Assembly: GCF_900114185.1 (NCBI RefSeq)
Contig: NZ_FOSE01000001.1
Location: 707,749-771,748, forward strand
From: Cellulomonas sp. KH9
Lineage (GTDB): Bacteria > Actinomycetota > Actinomycetes > Actinomycetales > Cellulomonadaceae
Direction: 5' to 3'
Length of the DNA: 64,000 nucleotides
The notes below the pieces were generated by a model. It saw only the letters and a program-made list of their open reading frames with translations. It made no database searches and was not told where the DNA came from. Below are positions 32,694 through 42,067 of this stretch, piece after piece (positions within the stretch are counted from its first letter, which is position 1; each line of letters begins with the position of its first letter). The translations under genes were made by a program, and so were the position numbers.

Positions 32694-33445
32694 TGTCGCG
32701 CCGCGACGACCTGGACGAGGTCGGCGCCGGCCCGCTGTCCCGCGGCGCGGCCGTCGTGATGTGGGTGCTGGTGATCAGCGCCCTGACGGTCGTGACCGGC
32801 GGCGTGCCGCTGGTGCTCGTCCCCTTCCTCACGGGGGACGCCTCCAACGTGTGGGTCGTCGCCCTGCTGCTGGTGCCCATGGGTCCCGCGCTCGCGGCGG
32901 CCATGTTCGCGTGGCGCCGGTTCATCGAGGAGCGGGACCTGGTGCCGGCCCGGCACTTCTGGCGGGGCTACCGGCTCAACGCGCTCGACGTGCTGCGGTG
33001 GTGGGTGCCGGTGCTCGCGGCGCTGGCCGTGATCGCGTTCTCGCTGGCGCACCTCGACACGGCCGGCGTGCCCACCGGCTACGGCATCGTGCTCGTGGTG
33101 GTGTCCGTGGCGCTGCTCATGTGGTCGGTGCTGGCCCTGGCCCTGTCGTCGCACCTGAGCCTGCGCACGCGGGACGTGGCGCGTCTGTCGACGTACTACC
33201 TGGCGGCCAAGCCGCTGGTGACGCTCGGGGTGCTGTCCCTCGTGGTGCTGGCCGTGGGCATCGTCCTGTTCACGTCCGACTGGGTGCTGGTGATGCTGGC
33301 CGGGCCGCTCGCGTTCGCGGTGGTCACCACCACCGAGCCGGTCGTGCGTGACGCCGTGGCCCGCTTCACCGGCGACCCGTCCGCCGAGCCCGAGCCCGAG
33401 CCGTCCGCGGCGGCCCCGTCCGCCGAGCCCGACCCGTCCCCCTGA
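32693..33445 (+). CDS. YesL-family (DUF624) membrane protein
   Basis: A 250-residue membrane protein with about five hydrophobic segments and a Pro/Glu/Ser-rich tail of 25 residues. Size and location next to an LplB/YtcP/LplA importer match the YesL/DUF624 family, which regularly accompanies such transporters but has no proven function. The ATG at 32693 overlaps the GH39 stop (TGATG); a GTG directly before it is also possible. The GH42 gene starts 7 bases after its stop. Confidence 0.75.
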   Translation: MSRRDDLDEVGAGPLSRGAAVVMWVLVISALTVVTGGVPLVLVPFLTGDASNVWVVALLLVPMGPALAAAMFAWRRFIEERDLVPARHFWRGYRLNALDVLRWWVPVLAALAVIAFSLAHLDTAGVPTGYGIVLVVVSVALLMWSVLALALSSHLSLRTRDVARLSTYYLAAKPLVTLGVLSLVVLAVGIVLFTSDWVLVMLAGPLAFAVVTTTEPVVRDAVARFTGDPSAEPEPEPSAAAPSAEPDPSP

Positions 33446-33452
33446 GGTACCC

Positions 33453-35489
33453 GTGACCCTCCCTGCCGGTGACCACATCCGCTACGGCGGCGACTACAAC
33501 CCGGAGCAGTGGCCCACCGAGGTGTGGGACGACGACGACGCGGCGTTCGACCTCGCGCACGTCACGACCCTGACCGTCGGGGTGTTCGCGTGGGCGCACA
33601 CCGAGCCGGCGGAGGGGGCGTACGACTTCTCGCGGCTCGACGCGATCGTCGAGCGGGCGCACGCGCAGGGCCGCGACGTCGTGCTCGCGACGCCGAGCGG
33701 TGCCATGCCGCCGTGGCTCGCGCGCGCGTACCCGGACGCGTGCCGCGTCGACATCGAGGGCCGTCGGCACGTCTACGGGCAGCGGCACAACCACTGCCCG
33801 TCGTCGCCGGACTTCCGCCGGCTGTCCGTGGCGATGGCCGCTCGGCTGGCCGAGCGGTACGGGGAGCACCCGGCAGTGGTCGCGTGGCACGTCGGCAACG
33901 AGTACGGCGGCGCCTGCTACTGCGACCTGTGCGCGGCGGGGTTCCGGCAGTGGCTGCGGGCGCGGTACGGCACGCTCGAGCGGCTGAACGCGGCGTGGAA
34001 CACGCTGTTCTGGTCCCACGTCTTCGGTGACTGGGACGAGGTCGTGCCGCCCTCGATGCTCTCCGAGCACTGGCGCGGGCCGAACCACACCGCGTTCCAG
34101 GGCATCACGCTCGACTACCGGCGCTACATGTCGGACCGCCTGCGCGAGGGGTACGCGGACGAGAAGGCGGCGATCCGCGCCCGCGTCCCGCACACCCCGG
34201 TCACGACCAACCTCATGGGGTTCTTCCAGCCCGTCGACTACCACCGCTGGGCCGACGACCTCGACTTCGTGTCGTGGGACAACTACCCGCCGCTGCCGGA
34301 CGACCCGCTGCGCACCGCCGCCCGCATGGCCGCCACCCACGCGGCGATGCGCGGGCTGAAGGGCGGGCAGCCGTTCTGGGTCATGGAGCAGACGCCGTCG
34401 ATCACGGCGTCGCGGGACGTCAACCCGGTCAAGCGGCCCGGCGTGCTGGGCCTGTGGACGTGGCAGTCGGTCGCGCACGGCGCCGACGCGACCCTGTACT
34501 TCCAGATGCGGCAGTCCAAGGGCGCGTGCGAGAAGTACCACGGCGCGCTGATCGACCACTCCGGGCGCACGGACACGCGTGTGTTCCGGGAGGCCGCGGA
34601 GCTCGGTGCGGGTCTGGCGCGCACCGGGGACGCCCTGCTGGGCGCCCGCACGCCGGCGCGCGTCGCGCTGCTGCTCGACTGGGACTCGTGGTGGGCGGTC
34701 GAGATGACCGACGGGTACAACCGCCACGTCTCCTACCTGCAGACGCTGCTGCAGCACCACCGCGCCCTGTGGTCCCTGAACGCCGAGGTGGACGTGGTCC
34801 CGGTGACCGCGGACCTCGCGCCCTACGACGTGGTCGTCGCGCCCCTGCTGCACCTGCTCAAGGGCGACGTCGTCGAGCGCCTGACCGCGCACGTCGAGCG
34901 CGGCGGCTCGCTGGTGACGACGTTCTACGGCGGGCGCGTCGACGAGGACGACAACGCGTACTGCGGCGTGCCGCCGCTCGACCCGCTGCTCGGCACGCGG
35001 GTGGAGGAGACGGACTCGGGCGTGCCGGGTGCCGTGAACCCGGTGACGCTCGAGCTCGACGGGGTCGCGACGACGCACGACGCGACGCTGGTGTTCGAGC
35101 TGCTGGTCCCCGACGAGGGCACCGAGGTCGTCGGCACGTACGGCGCCGACTTCTACGCGGGCAGGGCCGCCGTGACGCGCGCCCGGCGGGGCGACGGCAC
35201 GGCCTGGCACGTCGCGACGGGCCTGGACGACGACGGTGTGGCGCGGGTGCTGCGGCACGTGCTGACCGGGCACGGGCTGGTCGGCCCGCACGCGGACGAC
35301 GTGGGCGTCGAGGTCACGCGCCGCGTCGCCCCCGACGGGACGACGTACACGTTCGTGCTGCACCACGGCGACGCTCCGGTCACGGTGACGGCGCAGGTGG
35401 CCGGGGAGGACCTGCTGACGGGCAGGGTGGTGCACGCCGGTGCGCCGCTCACCCTGGCCCCGGCGGAGGTCCTGGTCCTGCGCGGCTGA
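33453..35489 (+). CDS. GH42 beta-galactosidase
   Basis: A 678-residue glycosidase. The catalytic acid/base Glu lies in WHVGNEYGG (near residue 150) and the nucleophile Glu in FWVMEQTPS (near residue 311). The Cys cluster around CYCDLC is the zinc-binding site of GH42 enzymes. The trimerisation domain and a C-terminal beta domain follow. It lacks a signal peptide and would remove galactose from imported plant oligosaccharides; its nearest functional relative may be YesZ of the pectin-degradation cluster. Confidence 0.92.
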   Translation: MTLPAGDHIRYGGDYNPEQWPTEVWDDDDAAFDLAHVTTLTVGVFAWAHTEPAEGAYDFSRLDAIVERAHAQGRDVVLATPSGAMPPWLARAYPDACRVDIEGRRHVYGQRHNHCPSSPDFRRLSVAMAARLAERYGEHPAVVAWHVGNEYGGACYCDLCAAGFRQWLRARYGTLERLNAAWNTLFWSHVFGDWDEVVPPSMLSEHWRGPNHTAFQGITLDYRRYMSDRLREGYADEKAAIRARVPHTPVTTNLMGFFQPVDYHRWADDLDFVSWDNYPPLPDDPLRTAARMAATHAAMRGLKGGQPFWVMEQTPSITASRDVNPVKRPGVLGLWTWQSVAHGADATLYFQMRQSKGACEKYHGALIDHSGRTDTRVFREAAELGAGLARTGDALLGARTPARVALLLDWDSWWAVEMTDGYNRHVSYLQTLLQHHRALWSLNAEVDVVPVTADLAPYDVVVAPLLHLLKGDVVERLTAHVERGGSLVTTFYGGRVDEDDNAYCGVPPLDPLLGTRVEETDSGVPGAVNPVTLELDGVATTHDATLVFELLVPDEGTEVVGTYGADFYAGRAAVTRARRGDGTAWHVATGLDDDGVARVLRHVLTGHGLVGPHADDVGVEVTRRVAPDGTTYTFVLHHGDAPVTVTAQVAGEDLLTGRVVHAGAPLTLAPAEVLVLRG

Positions 35490-35578
35490 GCCGGGCGGCG
35501 CGACACCTGCACGACCCTCGGCGGACCACCGCGCGGTGGCCGCGCGGGCGCCGCCCGGGGTGGTTAGGCTCCCCGACC

Positions 35579-36061
35579 ATGGCTCTCCTCAGCGACGACA
35601 CGTCCGGTCCGACGCCCGCACTGGCCCCCCTCGACCGGGAGCGCATCACCGCGGTCCTGGACGCGCGCGGCCTGGAGTACGGCATCGACGAGGACGGTGA
35701 CGTCGGCGGCTACTTCGACGGGCACCTCTTCTACTTCTTCCTGCTGGGCCCCGACGACAAGTCGCTGCAGGTGCGCGGCCGCTGGAGCCGCGACGTCGGG
35801 GTCGCGCGCCTCGCGGAGGTGGCGGCGCTGGTCAACGAGTGGAACTCGACCCACCTGTGGCCCAAGGGGTACGTGCGTGCGGAGGACGACGTCCTCGGCG
35901 TCTACGGCGAGCACACGGTGGACTACGCCCACGGGGTCGCGGACGTCCAGGTCGACCAGCACCTCGCGTGCGGCATCGCCACGTCGCTGCAGCTCTTCGC
36001 CCACCTCGACGAGGCGTTCCCGGCCGAGGCGGCCGCGGCGCGGGCGCAGCAGCAGGGCTGA
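35579..36061 (+). CDS. YbjN-domain protein
   Basis: A 160-residue soluble protein with the YbjN/type III secretion chaperone-like fold: RITAVLDARGLEYGIDEDGDVGGYFDGHLFYFFLLG, then LAEVAALVNEWNSTHLWPKGYV and a closing helix. Such proteins are common in actinobacteria, often as pairs, and have no defined role. The ATG at 35579 is set by the start of the fold; the upstream part of the long frame is shadow of the GH42 gene. Confidence 0.75.
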   Translation: MALLSDDTSGPTPALAPLDRERITAVLDARGLEYGIDEDGDVGGYFDGHLFYFFLLGPDDKSLQVRGRWSRDVGVARLAEVAALVNEWNSTHLWPKGYVRAEDDVLGVYGEHTVDYAHGVADVQVDQHLACGIATSLQLFAHLDEAFPAEAAAARAQQQG

Positions 36062-36180
36062 CGCGAAGCCCTCCCCGCGGCGTGCCGGGCGTGCCCGGCG
36101 CGTCGCGGCGAGGGCGCGGCCCGGGGGGCGGGTGGACGGGCCGTAGCGTGGCCCCACCCCCGACGACGAGGAGCCCTCCC

Positions 36181-37221
36181 ATGCCCGCGCTGCAGCCGTA
36201 CCGCGCCGCCGACGACCGGTACGCGTCCATGACCTACCGCCGCACGGGCCGCTCCGGACTGGACCTGCCGGCCCTGTCCCTGGGGCTGTGGCACAACTTC
36301 GGTGACCTGACGCCGTTCGGCACGCAGCGTGACGTCCTGCGCCGCGCGGTCGACCTGGGCGTCACGCACCTCGACCTGGCGAACAACTACGGCCCGCAGC
36401 CGGGGGCGGCCGAGGAGAACCTCGGCCGGCACCTCGCCGCGGACCTGCGCCCGTACCGCGACGAGCTCGTCATCTCCACCAAGGCCGGCTACGACATGTG
36501 GTCCGGCCCGTACCAGGACGGCGGGTCCCGCAAGTACCTGCTGTCGTCGCTCGACGCGTCGCTGCGCCGGATGGGCCTGGAGTACGTCGACGTCTTCTAC
36601 CACCACCGCCCGGACCCCTCGACGCCGCTCGAGGAGACGATGGGTGCGCTGGCCCAGGCCGTGCGCAGCGGCAAGGCGCTGTACGTGGGCGTCTCCAACT
36701 ACACGCCGGCCCAGACCCGCGCGGCGCACGCGGTGCTCGCCGACATGGGCGTCCGCCTGCTCGTCCACCAGCCGAGCTACTCGATGTTCAACCGGCACGT
36801 CGAGAACGTCGCCGAGGGGCAGTCCGAGTCGCTGCTCGACGTGGTGGGCGACCTCGGGGTGGGGACGATCGTGTTCTCGCCGCTCGCACAGGGCCTGCTC
36901 ACGGAGAAGTACCTGGGCGGTGCGGCCCCGGCGGGGTCCCGGGCCGCCGGCGCGAGCCCGTTCCTCTCCGAGCGCTCGCTGTCGGAGACGTACCTGGCGC
37001 GGGCGCGGGCACTGGCGGAGATCGCCGCCGGTCGCGGCCAGAGCCTCGCGCAGCTCGCGCTGTCCTGGGTGCTGCGCGACGACCGCATCACCTCGGCACT
37101 CGTCGGCGCCAGCTCGGTGGCCCAGCTCGAGGACAACGTGGCGGCGCTGTCGGCACCGCCGCTGACGGACGAGGAGCTGGCCGCGATCGACGAGCACGCC
37201 GTGGATGGGACGGGCCGCTGA
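36181..37221 (+). CDS. aldo/keto reductase, YghZ/MgrA (glyceraldehyde 3-phosphate reductase) type
   Basis: A 346-residue NADPH-dependent reductase. The catalytic tetrad is visible: Asp and Tyr in DLANNYGP, Lys in STKAGYDMW and His in YHHRPDPSTPLEE. The YDMWSGPYQDGGSRKYL loop is typical of the YghZ/Kv-beta subgroup that acts on small aldehydes such as glyceraldehyde phosphate or methylglyoxal. It ends just before a strong bidirectional terminator. Confidence 0.9.
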   Translation: MPALQPYRAADDRYASMTYRRTGRSGLDLPALSLGLWHNFGDLTPFGTQRDVLRRAVDLGVTHLDLANNYGPQPGAAEENLGRHLAADLRPYRDELVISTKAGYDMWSGPYQDGGSRKYLLSSLDASLRRMGLEYVDVFYHHRPDPSTPLEETMGALAQAVRSGKALYVGVSNYTPAQTRAAHAVLADMGVRLLVHQPSYSMFNRHVENVAEGQSESLLDVVGDLGVGTIVFSPLAQGLLTEKYLGGAAPAGSRAAGASPFLSERSLSETYLARARALAEIAAGRGQSLAQLALSWVLRDDRITSALVGASSVAQLEDNVAALSAPPLTDEELAAIDEHAVDGTGR

Positions 37222-37237
37222 GGCGGTCCGTCCCATG

Positions 37238-37283
37238 ACGCGCGACGGGGTGCTGCCGAGCCCGGCAGCACCCCGTCGCGCGT
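37238..37283. terminator. bidirectional terminator between the reductase and GH67 genes
   Basis: A perfect 20-base stem (37238-37257 with 37264-37283) and a six-base loop between two convergent genes. It is the strongest hairpin noted in the window. Confidence 0.9.
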
Positions 37284-37296
37284 CCCCCCGGGGGCG

Positions 37297-39504
37297 TCAG
37301 TGGATCGGCCGCCCCGAGGCGTCCGGGACCCCCGACTTCCGGAAGAAGTACGAGCGCACCTGGTCGCGCCACTCGGTGGCGGACCGGACCTGCTCGGTCA
37401 GCCGCTCGGCGACGCGCGCGTGCAGGCGCTCGTCGACGAGCCCGCGCAGGGCCTCCCACCGGGGCACCCACGACTCGACGACCTCGACGGCGTCCGCGCG
37501 CGTGTCGTAGATGTGCTGGATCACGGTCGCGCCGCTGTGCAGCACGTGGCCGTACGGCACGTGGTGGAAGAACAGCAGCAGCTCGTCCGGGCACGTGGCC
37601 AGGTCCTCGTACGTCTCGCGCCACGGCGACGGGTACTGCCCGGCGTACCCGGTCCCGGTCGCCACCGTGCGGTCGACGCCGATGCCGTCGCGGTCCGCGA
37701 AGTGGTACGTGCCCCACTTGGAGTACTCGTACCCGTCGACGTTGGGCCCGTAGTGCCCCCGTCCCGGGTCGACCATGAACCCGACGCCCAGGGGAGCGGT
37801 GTACGCCTCGTACGTCAGCCACGAGTCGTCCATGAGCGTGTGCAGCGTCTCGCGCACGCGCGGGTCGGCGCCCGGGAACGTCAGGCCGATCCACTCGTCG
37901 AGCAGCGCGACCGGGTCCGCCTCCGGGTTCCAGGCGAGCCGCCCGTACGCGTACAGGTTGGCCTGCGCGAGCGGGTGGCCGGTCCAGAACTCGTCGTCCC
38001 CGACGTTGGACACGGCGGTGACGCCGCCGGCCGGCAGGAACCCGGTGTCGTCGTCGGCCGCCGGGCCCGGCAGCCCCGAGACGATCCACGACACGGGCCG
38101 CGTCGCGTCGTCGGCCAGGGGGAACGTCAGCACCTGCGACCACAGCGGGCCCAGGTAGCACACGTGCTTCTGGTGGCCGGTGTACTCCTGCGTGACCTGC
38201 AGCTCGACGGCCAGCCGGGTGCGCGGCATCGCGGCGAGCACGGGGGAGATCGGCTCCCGGGTCTGGAAGTCGATGGGCCCGTACTTGACCTGCAGCACGA
38301 CGTTGTCGTCGAACCGGCCGTCGAGCGGCGCGAAGTGGTCGTACGCGGCCCGCGCGCGGTCGGTGCGCCGGTCGCGCCAGTCCTGCTCGTGGTTGTAGAC
38401 GAACGCCCGCCAGAACACCGTCCCGCCGTGCGGGCGCAGCGCCCGGGCCAGCAGGTTCGCCCCGTCGGCGTGGTCCCGCCCGTACGCGAACGGCCCGGGC
38501 TGGCCCTCGGAGTCGGCCTTGACGACGAACCCGCCGAAGTCGGGGATCGTCGCGTAGACGCGGTCCGCGGCGGCCGCCCACCAGGCCTGCACGTCGGGGT
38601 CCGCCGGGTCCGACGTGGACAGCCCGCCGAGGACGACCGGCGACGCGAACGACACCGACAGGTACGTCCGCACCCCGTGGGGGCGGAAGAGGTCGGCGAC
38701 GCGCGCGACGTCCGCCAGCCCGTCGGTGAGCAGACGCGCCTCGGTGCGGTGGACGTTGACGTTGTTGATCGCGACCGCGTTGATCCCGATCGAGCCGAGC
38801 AGCCGCGCGTAGTCGGCGACGCGCGACAGGTCCTCGCGCACGCGGCCGTCGGCGTAGAAGATCGAGCCGCCCGCGTACCCGCGCTCGACCTGCCCCATCA
38901 CGGGGTGGACGTCGATGTTGTCCCAGTGGTCGAGCATGCGGACGGGGGCGGCCGGGAGGTCGGTGACGTCGATGTCGCAGTCCCCGAAGGCCGTCTCGCC
39001 GAGCCTCACCACGTCGTGCAGGCCGTAGAGCAGGCCCGTCGCGTCGCCGGCGACGACCACGGTGGTGCCTGCGGTCCGGACGCGCACGAACATGTCCTGG
39101 CTGAAGTCCGCCAGCCCACCGGTGGCGACGAGCGCGCCGTCGGTGGCCGCCGCGACCAGCGGGTCGTTCGGGTGCGGCGGCTCCTCGGCGCGCGCCGGCG
39201 GCGGGACCTGCCGGGCCGCCCCGCTGCCGCGGTGGTGGGCGCGTGACGCCACGACCAGCACGAGGTCGTGCGACCGGACCGACGCGGCGTCGGGCAGCGC
39301 CTCACCGGGCGCGAGGACGGTGAGCGACCCGCCGTGCGTGGCGGTCGCCCGTCGCACCTCGTCGACGACGGTCTCGCCGACCGGCCCGGCGTCCGGGCCG
39401 AGGGCCACGAGGACGCGCCGGGAACCGAGCGGCGCGAACGCGGCGTCGGGCAGCCACGCGGGGTGGACGGTCGCGGTGCCGAGGGCGTTGTCGGTGGCGC
39501 TCAC
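37297..39504 (-). CDS. GH67 alpha-glucuronidase
   Basis: A 735-residue enzyme that removes (4-O-methyl)glucuronic acid from the non-reducing end of aldouronates from glucuronoxylan. The catalytic residues are all present: Glu in [10 protein letters not shown], Asp in VKYGPIDFQ and Glu in [10 protein letters not shown], the last two 28 residues apart as in characterised GH67 enzymes. No signal peptide, so it works on imported oligosaccharides. The GTG start overlaps the ManD stop by 4 bases, tying removal of the acid to its breakdown. Confidence 0.95.
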   Translation of the reverse strand: MSATDNALGTATVHPAWLPDAAFAPLGSRRVLVALGPDAGPVGETVVDEVRRATATHGGSLTVLAPGEALPDAASVRSHDLVLVVASRAHHRGSGAARQVPPPARAEEPPHPNDPLVAAATDGALVATGGLADFSQDMFVRVRTAGTTVVVAGDATGLLYGLHDVVRLGETAFGDCDIDVTDLPAAPVRMLDHWDNIDVHPVMGQVERGYAGGSIFYADGRVREDLSRVADYARLLGSIGINAVAINNVNVHRTEARLLTDGLADVARVADLFRPHGVRTYLSVSFASPVVLGGLSTSDPADPDVQAWWAAAADRVYATIPDFGGFVVKADSEGQPGPFAYGRDHADGANLLARALRPHGGTVFWRAFVYNHEQDWRDRRTDRARAAYDHFAPLDGRFDDNVVLQVKYGPIDFQTREPISPVLAAMPRTRLAVELQVTQEYTGHQKHVCYLGPLWSQVLTFPLADDATRPVSWIVSGLPGPAADDDTGFLPAGGVTAVSNVGDDEFWTGHPLAQANLYAYGRLAWNPEADPVALLDEWIGLTFPGADPRVRETLHTLMDDSWLTYEAYTAPLGVGFMVDPGRGHYGPNVDGYEYSKWGTYHFADRDGIGVDRTVATGTGYAGQYPSPWRETYEDLATCPDELLLFFHHVPYGHVLHSGATVIQHIYDTRADAVEVVESWVPRWEALRGLVDERLHARVAERLTEQVRSATEWRDQVRSYFFRKSGVPDASGRPIH

Positions 39505-40736
39505 CAGTCGTGCACCGTGCCGTCCTTGAGCCGGTTGAACGGCAGGTACGCCGCCTGGTACGGGTGCCGCGAGGCCGCGTCGTCGTCGTAGGTGACACCC
39601 AGGCCGGGCTCGTGGCCCGGGTGCAGGTAGCCGTCCGTGAACGTGAACGACGTGCGGAAGACCTCGTCCGTGGTGGCGGAGTGCTTCATGTACTCCTGGA
39701 TGCCGAAGTTGTGGATCGCGAGGTCCAGGTGCAGCGCCGCGGCCATGCCGACCGGGGAGATGTCGGTGGGCCCGTGGATGCCGGACTTGATCTGGTACTG
39801 CGCCGCGAAGTCGAGGATGCGGCGCAGCGCCGTGATGCCGCCGGTGTGCGTCACGGCCGAGCGCACGTAGTCGATGAGCTGCTCGCGGATCAGCGTCTGG
39901 TAGTCCCAGACGGTGTTGAAGACCTCGCCGATCGCGAGCGGCGTCACGGTGTGCTGCCGCACCAGGCGCAGCGCGTCCTGGTTCTCGGCCGGGGTGCAGT
40001 CCTCGAGCCAGAACAGGTCGTACGGCTCGAGGTCCTTGCCCAGGCGCGCGGCCTGGATGGGCGTCATGCGGTGGTGGCCGTCGTGCAGCAGCGGCAGCTC
40101 GGGGCCGAACTCGTTGCGCACGGCCTCGAACACCCGCGGGATGTGGCGCAGGTAGGCCCGGGTGTCCCAGTCCTCCTCGGCCGGCAGGGGCGCGCGCTGC
40201 GCGGGCTCGTAGTCGTAGCGTCCCGACGACGACGGCTGCGCGGCCACCCCGTAGACGGCGTCGACGCCGGGCACCGAGGTCTGCACGCGGATGGACCGGA
40301 AGCCCTCGTCGAGGTGCTGGCGGATCGAGTCGAAGAGCTCGGGCAGGTCCCGGCCCGACGCGTGGCCGTACGCCATGATGCCGCTGCGCGACGCGCCGCC
40401 GAGCAGCTGGTACAGCGGCATGCCGGCCAGCTTGGCCTTGATGTCCCACAGCGCGACGTCGACGGCCGCGATCGCGGCCATGGTCACGGGCCCGCGGCGC
40501 CAGTAGGCGCTGCGGTAGAGGAACTGCCAGGTGTCCTCGATCGTGTGCGCGTCCCTGCCGATGAGCAGGGGGACGACGTGGTCGGTCAGGTAGCTGGCGA
40601 CGGCCAGCTCCCGGCCGTTCAGGGTGGCGTCACCCAGGCCTTCCACGCCATCCTCGGTGACGAGGCGTAACGTTACAAAATTGCGGCCGGGGCTGGACAC
40701 CAGCACCTCGGCCGAGCGGATCGTCGTGCCGGGCAT
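39501..40736 (-). CDS. manD: D-mannonate dehydratase, enolase superfamily (ManD)
   Basis: A 411-residue enolase-superfamily enzyme that converts D-mannonate to 2-keto-3-deoxygluconate. Metal ligands Asp, Glu, Glu sit in [16 protein letters not shown] and AIGEVFN, and the ManD-type His follows the first ligand. The long loop with YDYEP fits ManD/RspA rather than galactonate dehydratases. The ATG at 40736 follows AAGGAG. Near its N-terminus the codons AAT TTT GTA ACG TTA are atypical and contain the palindrome GTAACGTTAC. It is coupled to GH67. Confidence 0.9.
   Translation of the reverse strand: MPGTTIRSAEVLVSSPGRNFVTLRLVTEDGVEGLGDATLNGRELAVASYLTDHVVPLLIGRDAHTIEDTWQFLYRSAYWRRGPVTMAAIAAVDVALWDIKAKLAGMPLYQLLGGASRSGIMAYGHASGRDLPELFDSIRQHLDEGFRSIRVQTSVPGVDAVYGVAAQPSSSGRYDYEPAQRAPLPAEEDWDTRAYLRHIPRVFEAVRNEFGPELPLLHDGHHRMTPIQAARLGKDLEPYDLFWLEDCTPAENQDALRLVRQHTVTPLAIGEVFNTVWDYQTLIREQLIDYVRSAVTHTGGITALRRILDFAAQYQIKSGIHGPTDISPVGMAAALHLDLAIHNFGIQEYMKHSATTDEVFRTSFTFTDGYLHPGHEPGLGVTYDDDAASRHPYQAAYLPFNRLKDGTVHDW
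40667..40676. promoter_or_regulatory. palindrome inside the manD 5' coding region, candidate intragenic operator
   Basis: GTAACGTTAC is a perfect 10-base palindrome centred on CG, 61-70 bases inside manD. It imposes the rare codons GTA and TTA, with TTT just before it. Its position fits a second, downstream operator for repression by looping. Confidence 0.4.
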
Positions 40737-40808
40737 CGTGGGAGGCTCCTTCCGCCCGGTCGCGACGTCGCGAGGGGCACTGGTGAGAGTAGGCCCCGAC
40801 ACGCTAGG

Positions 40809-40826
40809 CTGGCAATCGTTTGCCAG
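40809..40826. promoter_or_regulatory. LacI-type operator between manD and the LacI gene
   Basis: CTGGCAATCGTTTGCCAG has perfect 7-base arms around TCGT, the form of a LacI operator. It lies 73 bases upstream of manD and 57 bases upstream of the LacI gene, in the divergent gap. Confidence 0.75.
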
Positions 40827-40882
40827 CAAGATCCGCACGGTGCACCGTCGCACCGGCGGCGACGAGCTGACCTGGAGGGTGC

Positions 40883-41980
40883 ATGGCCGTCAGGCGACAG
40901 CCCACGTTGCGGGACGTGGCAGCGGCCGCAGGGGTCGCCGTGTCGACCGCGTCGCGGGCGCTGACCCGCCCCGGCCGGGTCAACGCGGACACCGCCGACC
41001 GCGTCGTCGCGGTGGCCAAGGAGCTCGGGTACATCCCGAGCGCGTCGGCCCGCGCGCTGCTCTCGGGCCGCACCGCCACCGTCGCGCTCGTGCTGCCCGA
41101 CGTCACCAACCCGTTCTTCTTCGGGCTGGTGCGGGGCACCGGGGCACGGCTGCGGGAGTCCGGGTACGTCCAGGTGCTCGCGGACACCGAGGAGTCCGCC
41201 GAGGTCGAGGCCGACACCCTGCGCAAGCTCCGCGGCCAGGTGGACGGTGCGGTGCTCGCCGCGTCGCGTCTGTCCGACGAGCAGATCGCGGCGGCCGCGG
41301 CGGACCTCGCGCTCGTCGTGGTCAACCGCACGATCCCCGCCACGCCCGGCGTGCTGCTCGACACCGCGGGCGGCATGGTCCAGGCGCTCGAGCACCTGGC
41401 CTCGCTGGGGCACCGGCGGGTGGCCTACGCCTCCGGCCCGGTGACGTCGTGGTCCGACCGCCGCCGCCGCGAGGCGCTCGAGCCGGCCGCGGCGCGCCTC
41501 GGCGTGGAGCTCGTGGTGCTCGGCCCGTACGCCCCGGTGCGGCAGGCCGGTGCGGCCGCGGCCGACGCCGCGCTCGAGGCCGGCGCCACCGCCGTCGTCA
41601 CGTTCAACGACCTGCTCGCCTTCGGCGTCCTCGAGCGGCTCGACGTCCGCGACGTCCCCGTGCCCGAGCGCATGAGCGTCATCGGGTGCGACGACATCTT
41701 CGGTGCCGACCTGGTGCGTCCCGCCCTGACGACCGTCGAGTCACCCGTGGAGCTGGCGGGCCGCATGGCCGCCGACCTGCTGCTCGCGCGGCTCGAGGGC
41801 GACCGCCCGGCCGGCGAGGGCGCGGACGCCGGGCCGGCCGCCGACCCGGACGAGGCCTCCGACCTCGACCAGGAGCCCGACCTCGAGGACGACCCGGTCA
41901 CCCGTGTCCGCGACACGGCCGACCCGGTGCTGCTGCCGACGCACCTGGTCGTCCGGTCCTCGACCGGCCCCGTCGGCTGA
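40883..41980 (+). CDS. LacI-family transcriptional regulator, probable repressor of manD-GH67
   Basis: A 365-residue repressor with HTH at residues 8-62 ([19 protein letters not shown]) and a standard effector domain. Near the C-terminus an acidic insert of about 35 residues (Asp/Glu/Pro/Ala-rich, around residues 312-347) interrupts the usual end before LVVRSST. The ATG at 40883 follows GGAGG. It is divergent from manD-GH67 across a region with a strong operator, so it is the likely local regulator. Confidence 0.9.
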   Translation: MAVRRQPTLRDVAAAAGVAVSTASRALTRPGRVNADTADRVVAVAKELGYIPSASARALLSGRTATVALVLPDVTNPFFFGLVRGTGARLRESGYVQVLADTEESAEVEADTLRKLRGQVDGAVLAASRLSDEQIAAAAADLALVVVNRTIPATPGVLLDTAGGMVQALEHLASLGHRRVAYASGPVTSWSDRRRREALEPAAARLGVELVVLGPYAPVRQAGAAAADAALEAGATAVVTFNDLLAFGVLERLDVRDVPVPERMSVIGCDDIFGADLVRPALTTVESPVELAGRMAADLLLARLEGDRPAGEGADAGPAADPDEASDLDQEPDLEDDPVTRVRDTADPVLLPTHLVVRSSTGPVG

Positions 41981-42033
41981 CGCGGGCCCGGCGGTCCGGG
42001 TAGCCCGGTCGCGGGTGGCGCGGTCGGCCCGCC

Positions 42034-42065
42034 GACCCGGTGACCCGGTGACCTGGTGACCTGGC
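42034..42065. repeat. 8-bp tandem repeat between LacI and recQ
   Basis: Four 8-base units, GACCCGGT twice then GACCTGGT and GACCTGGC, in the short gap after the LacI stop. Confidence 0.7.
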
Positions 42066-42067
42066 AG

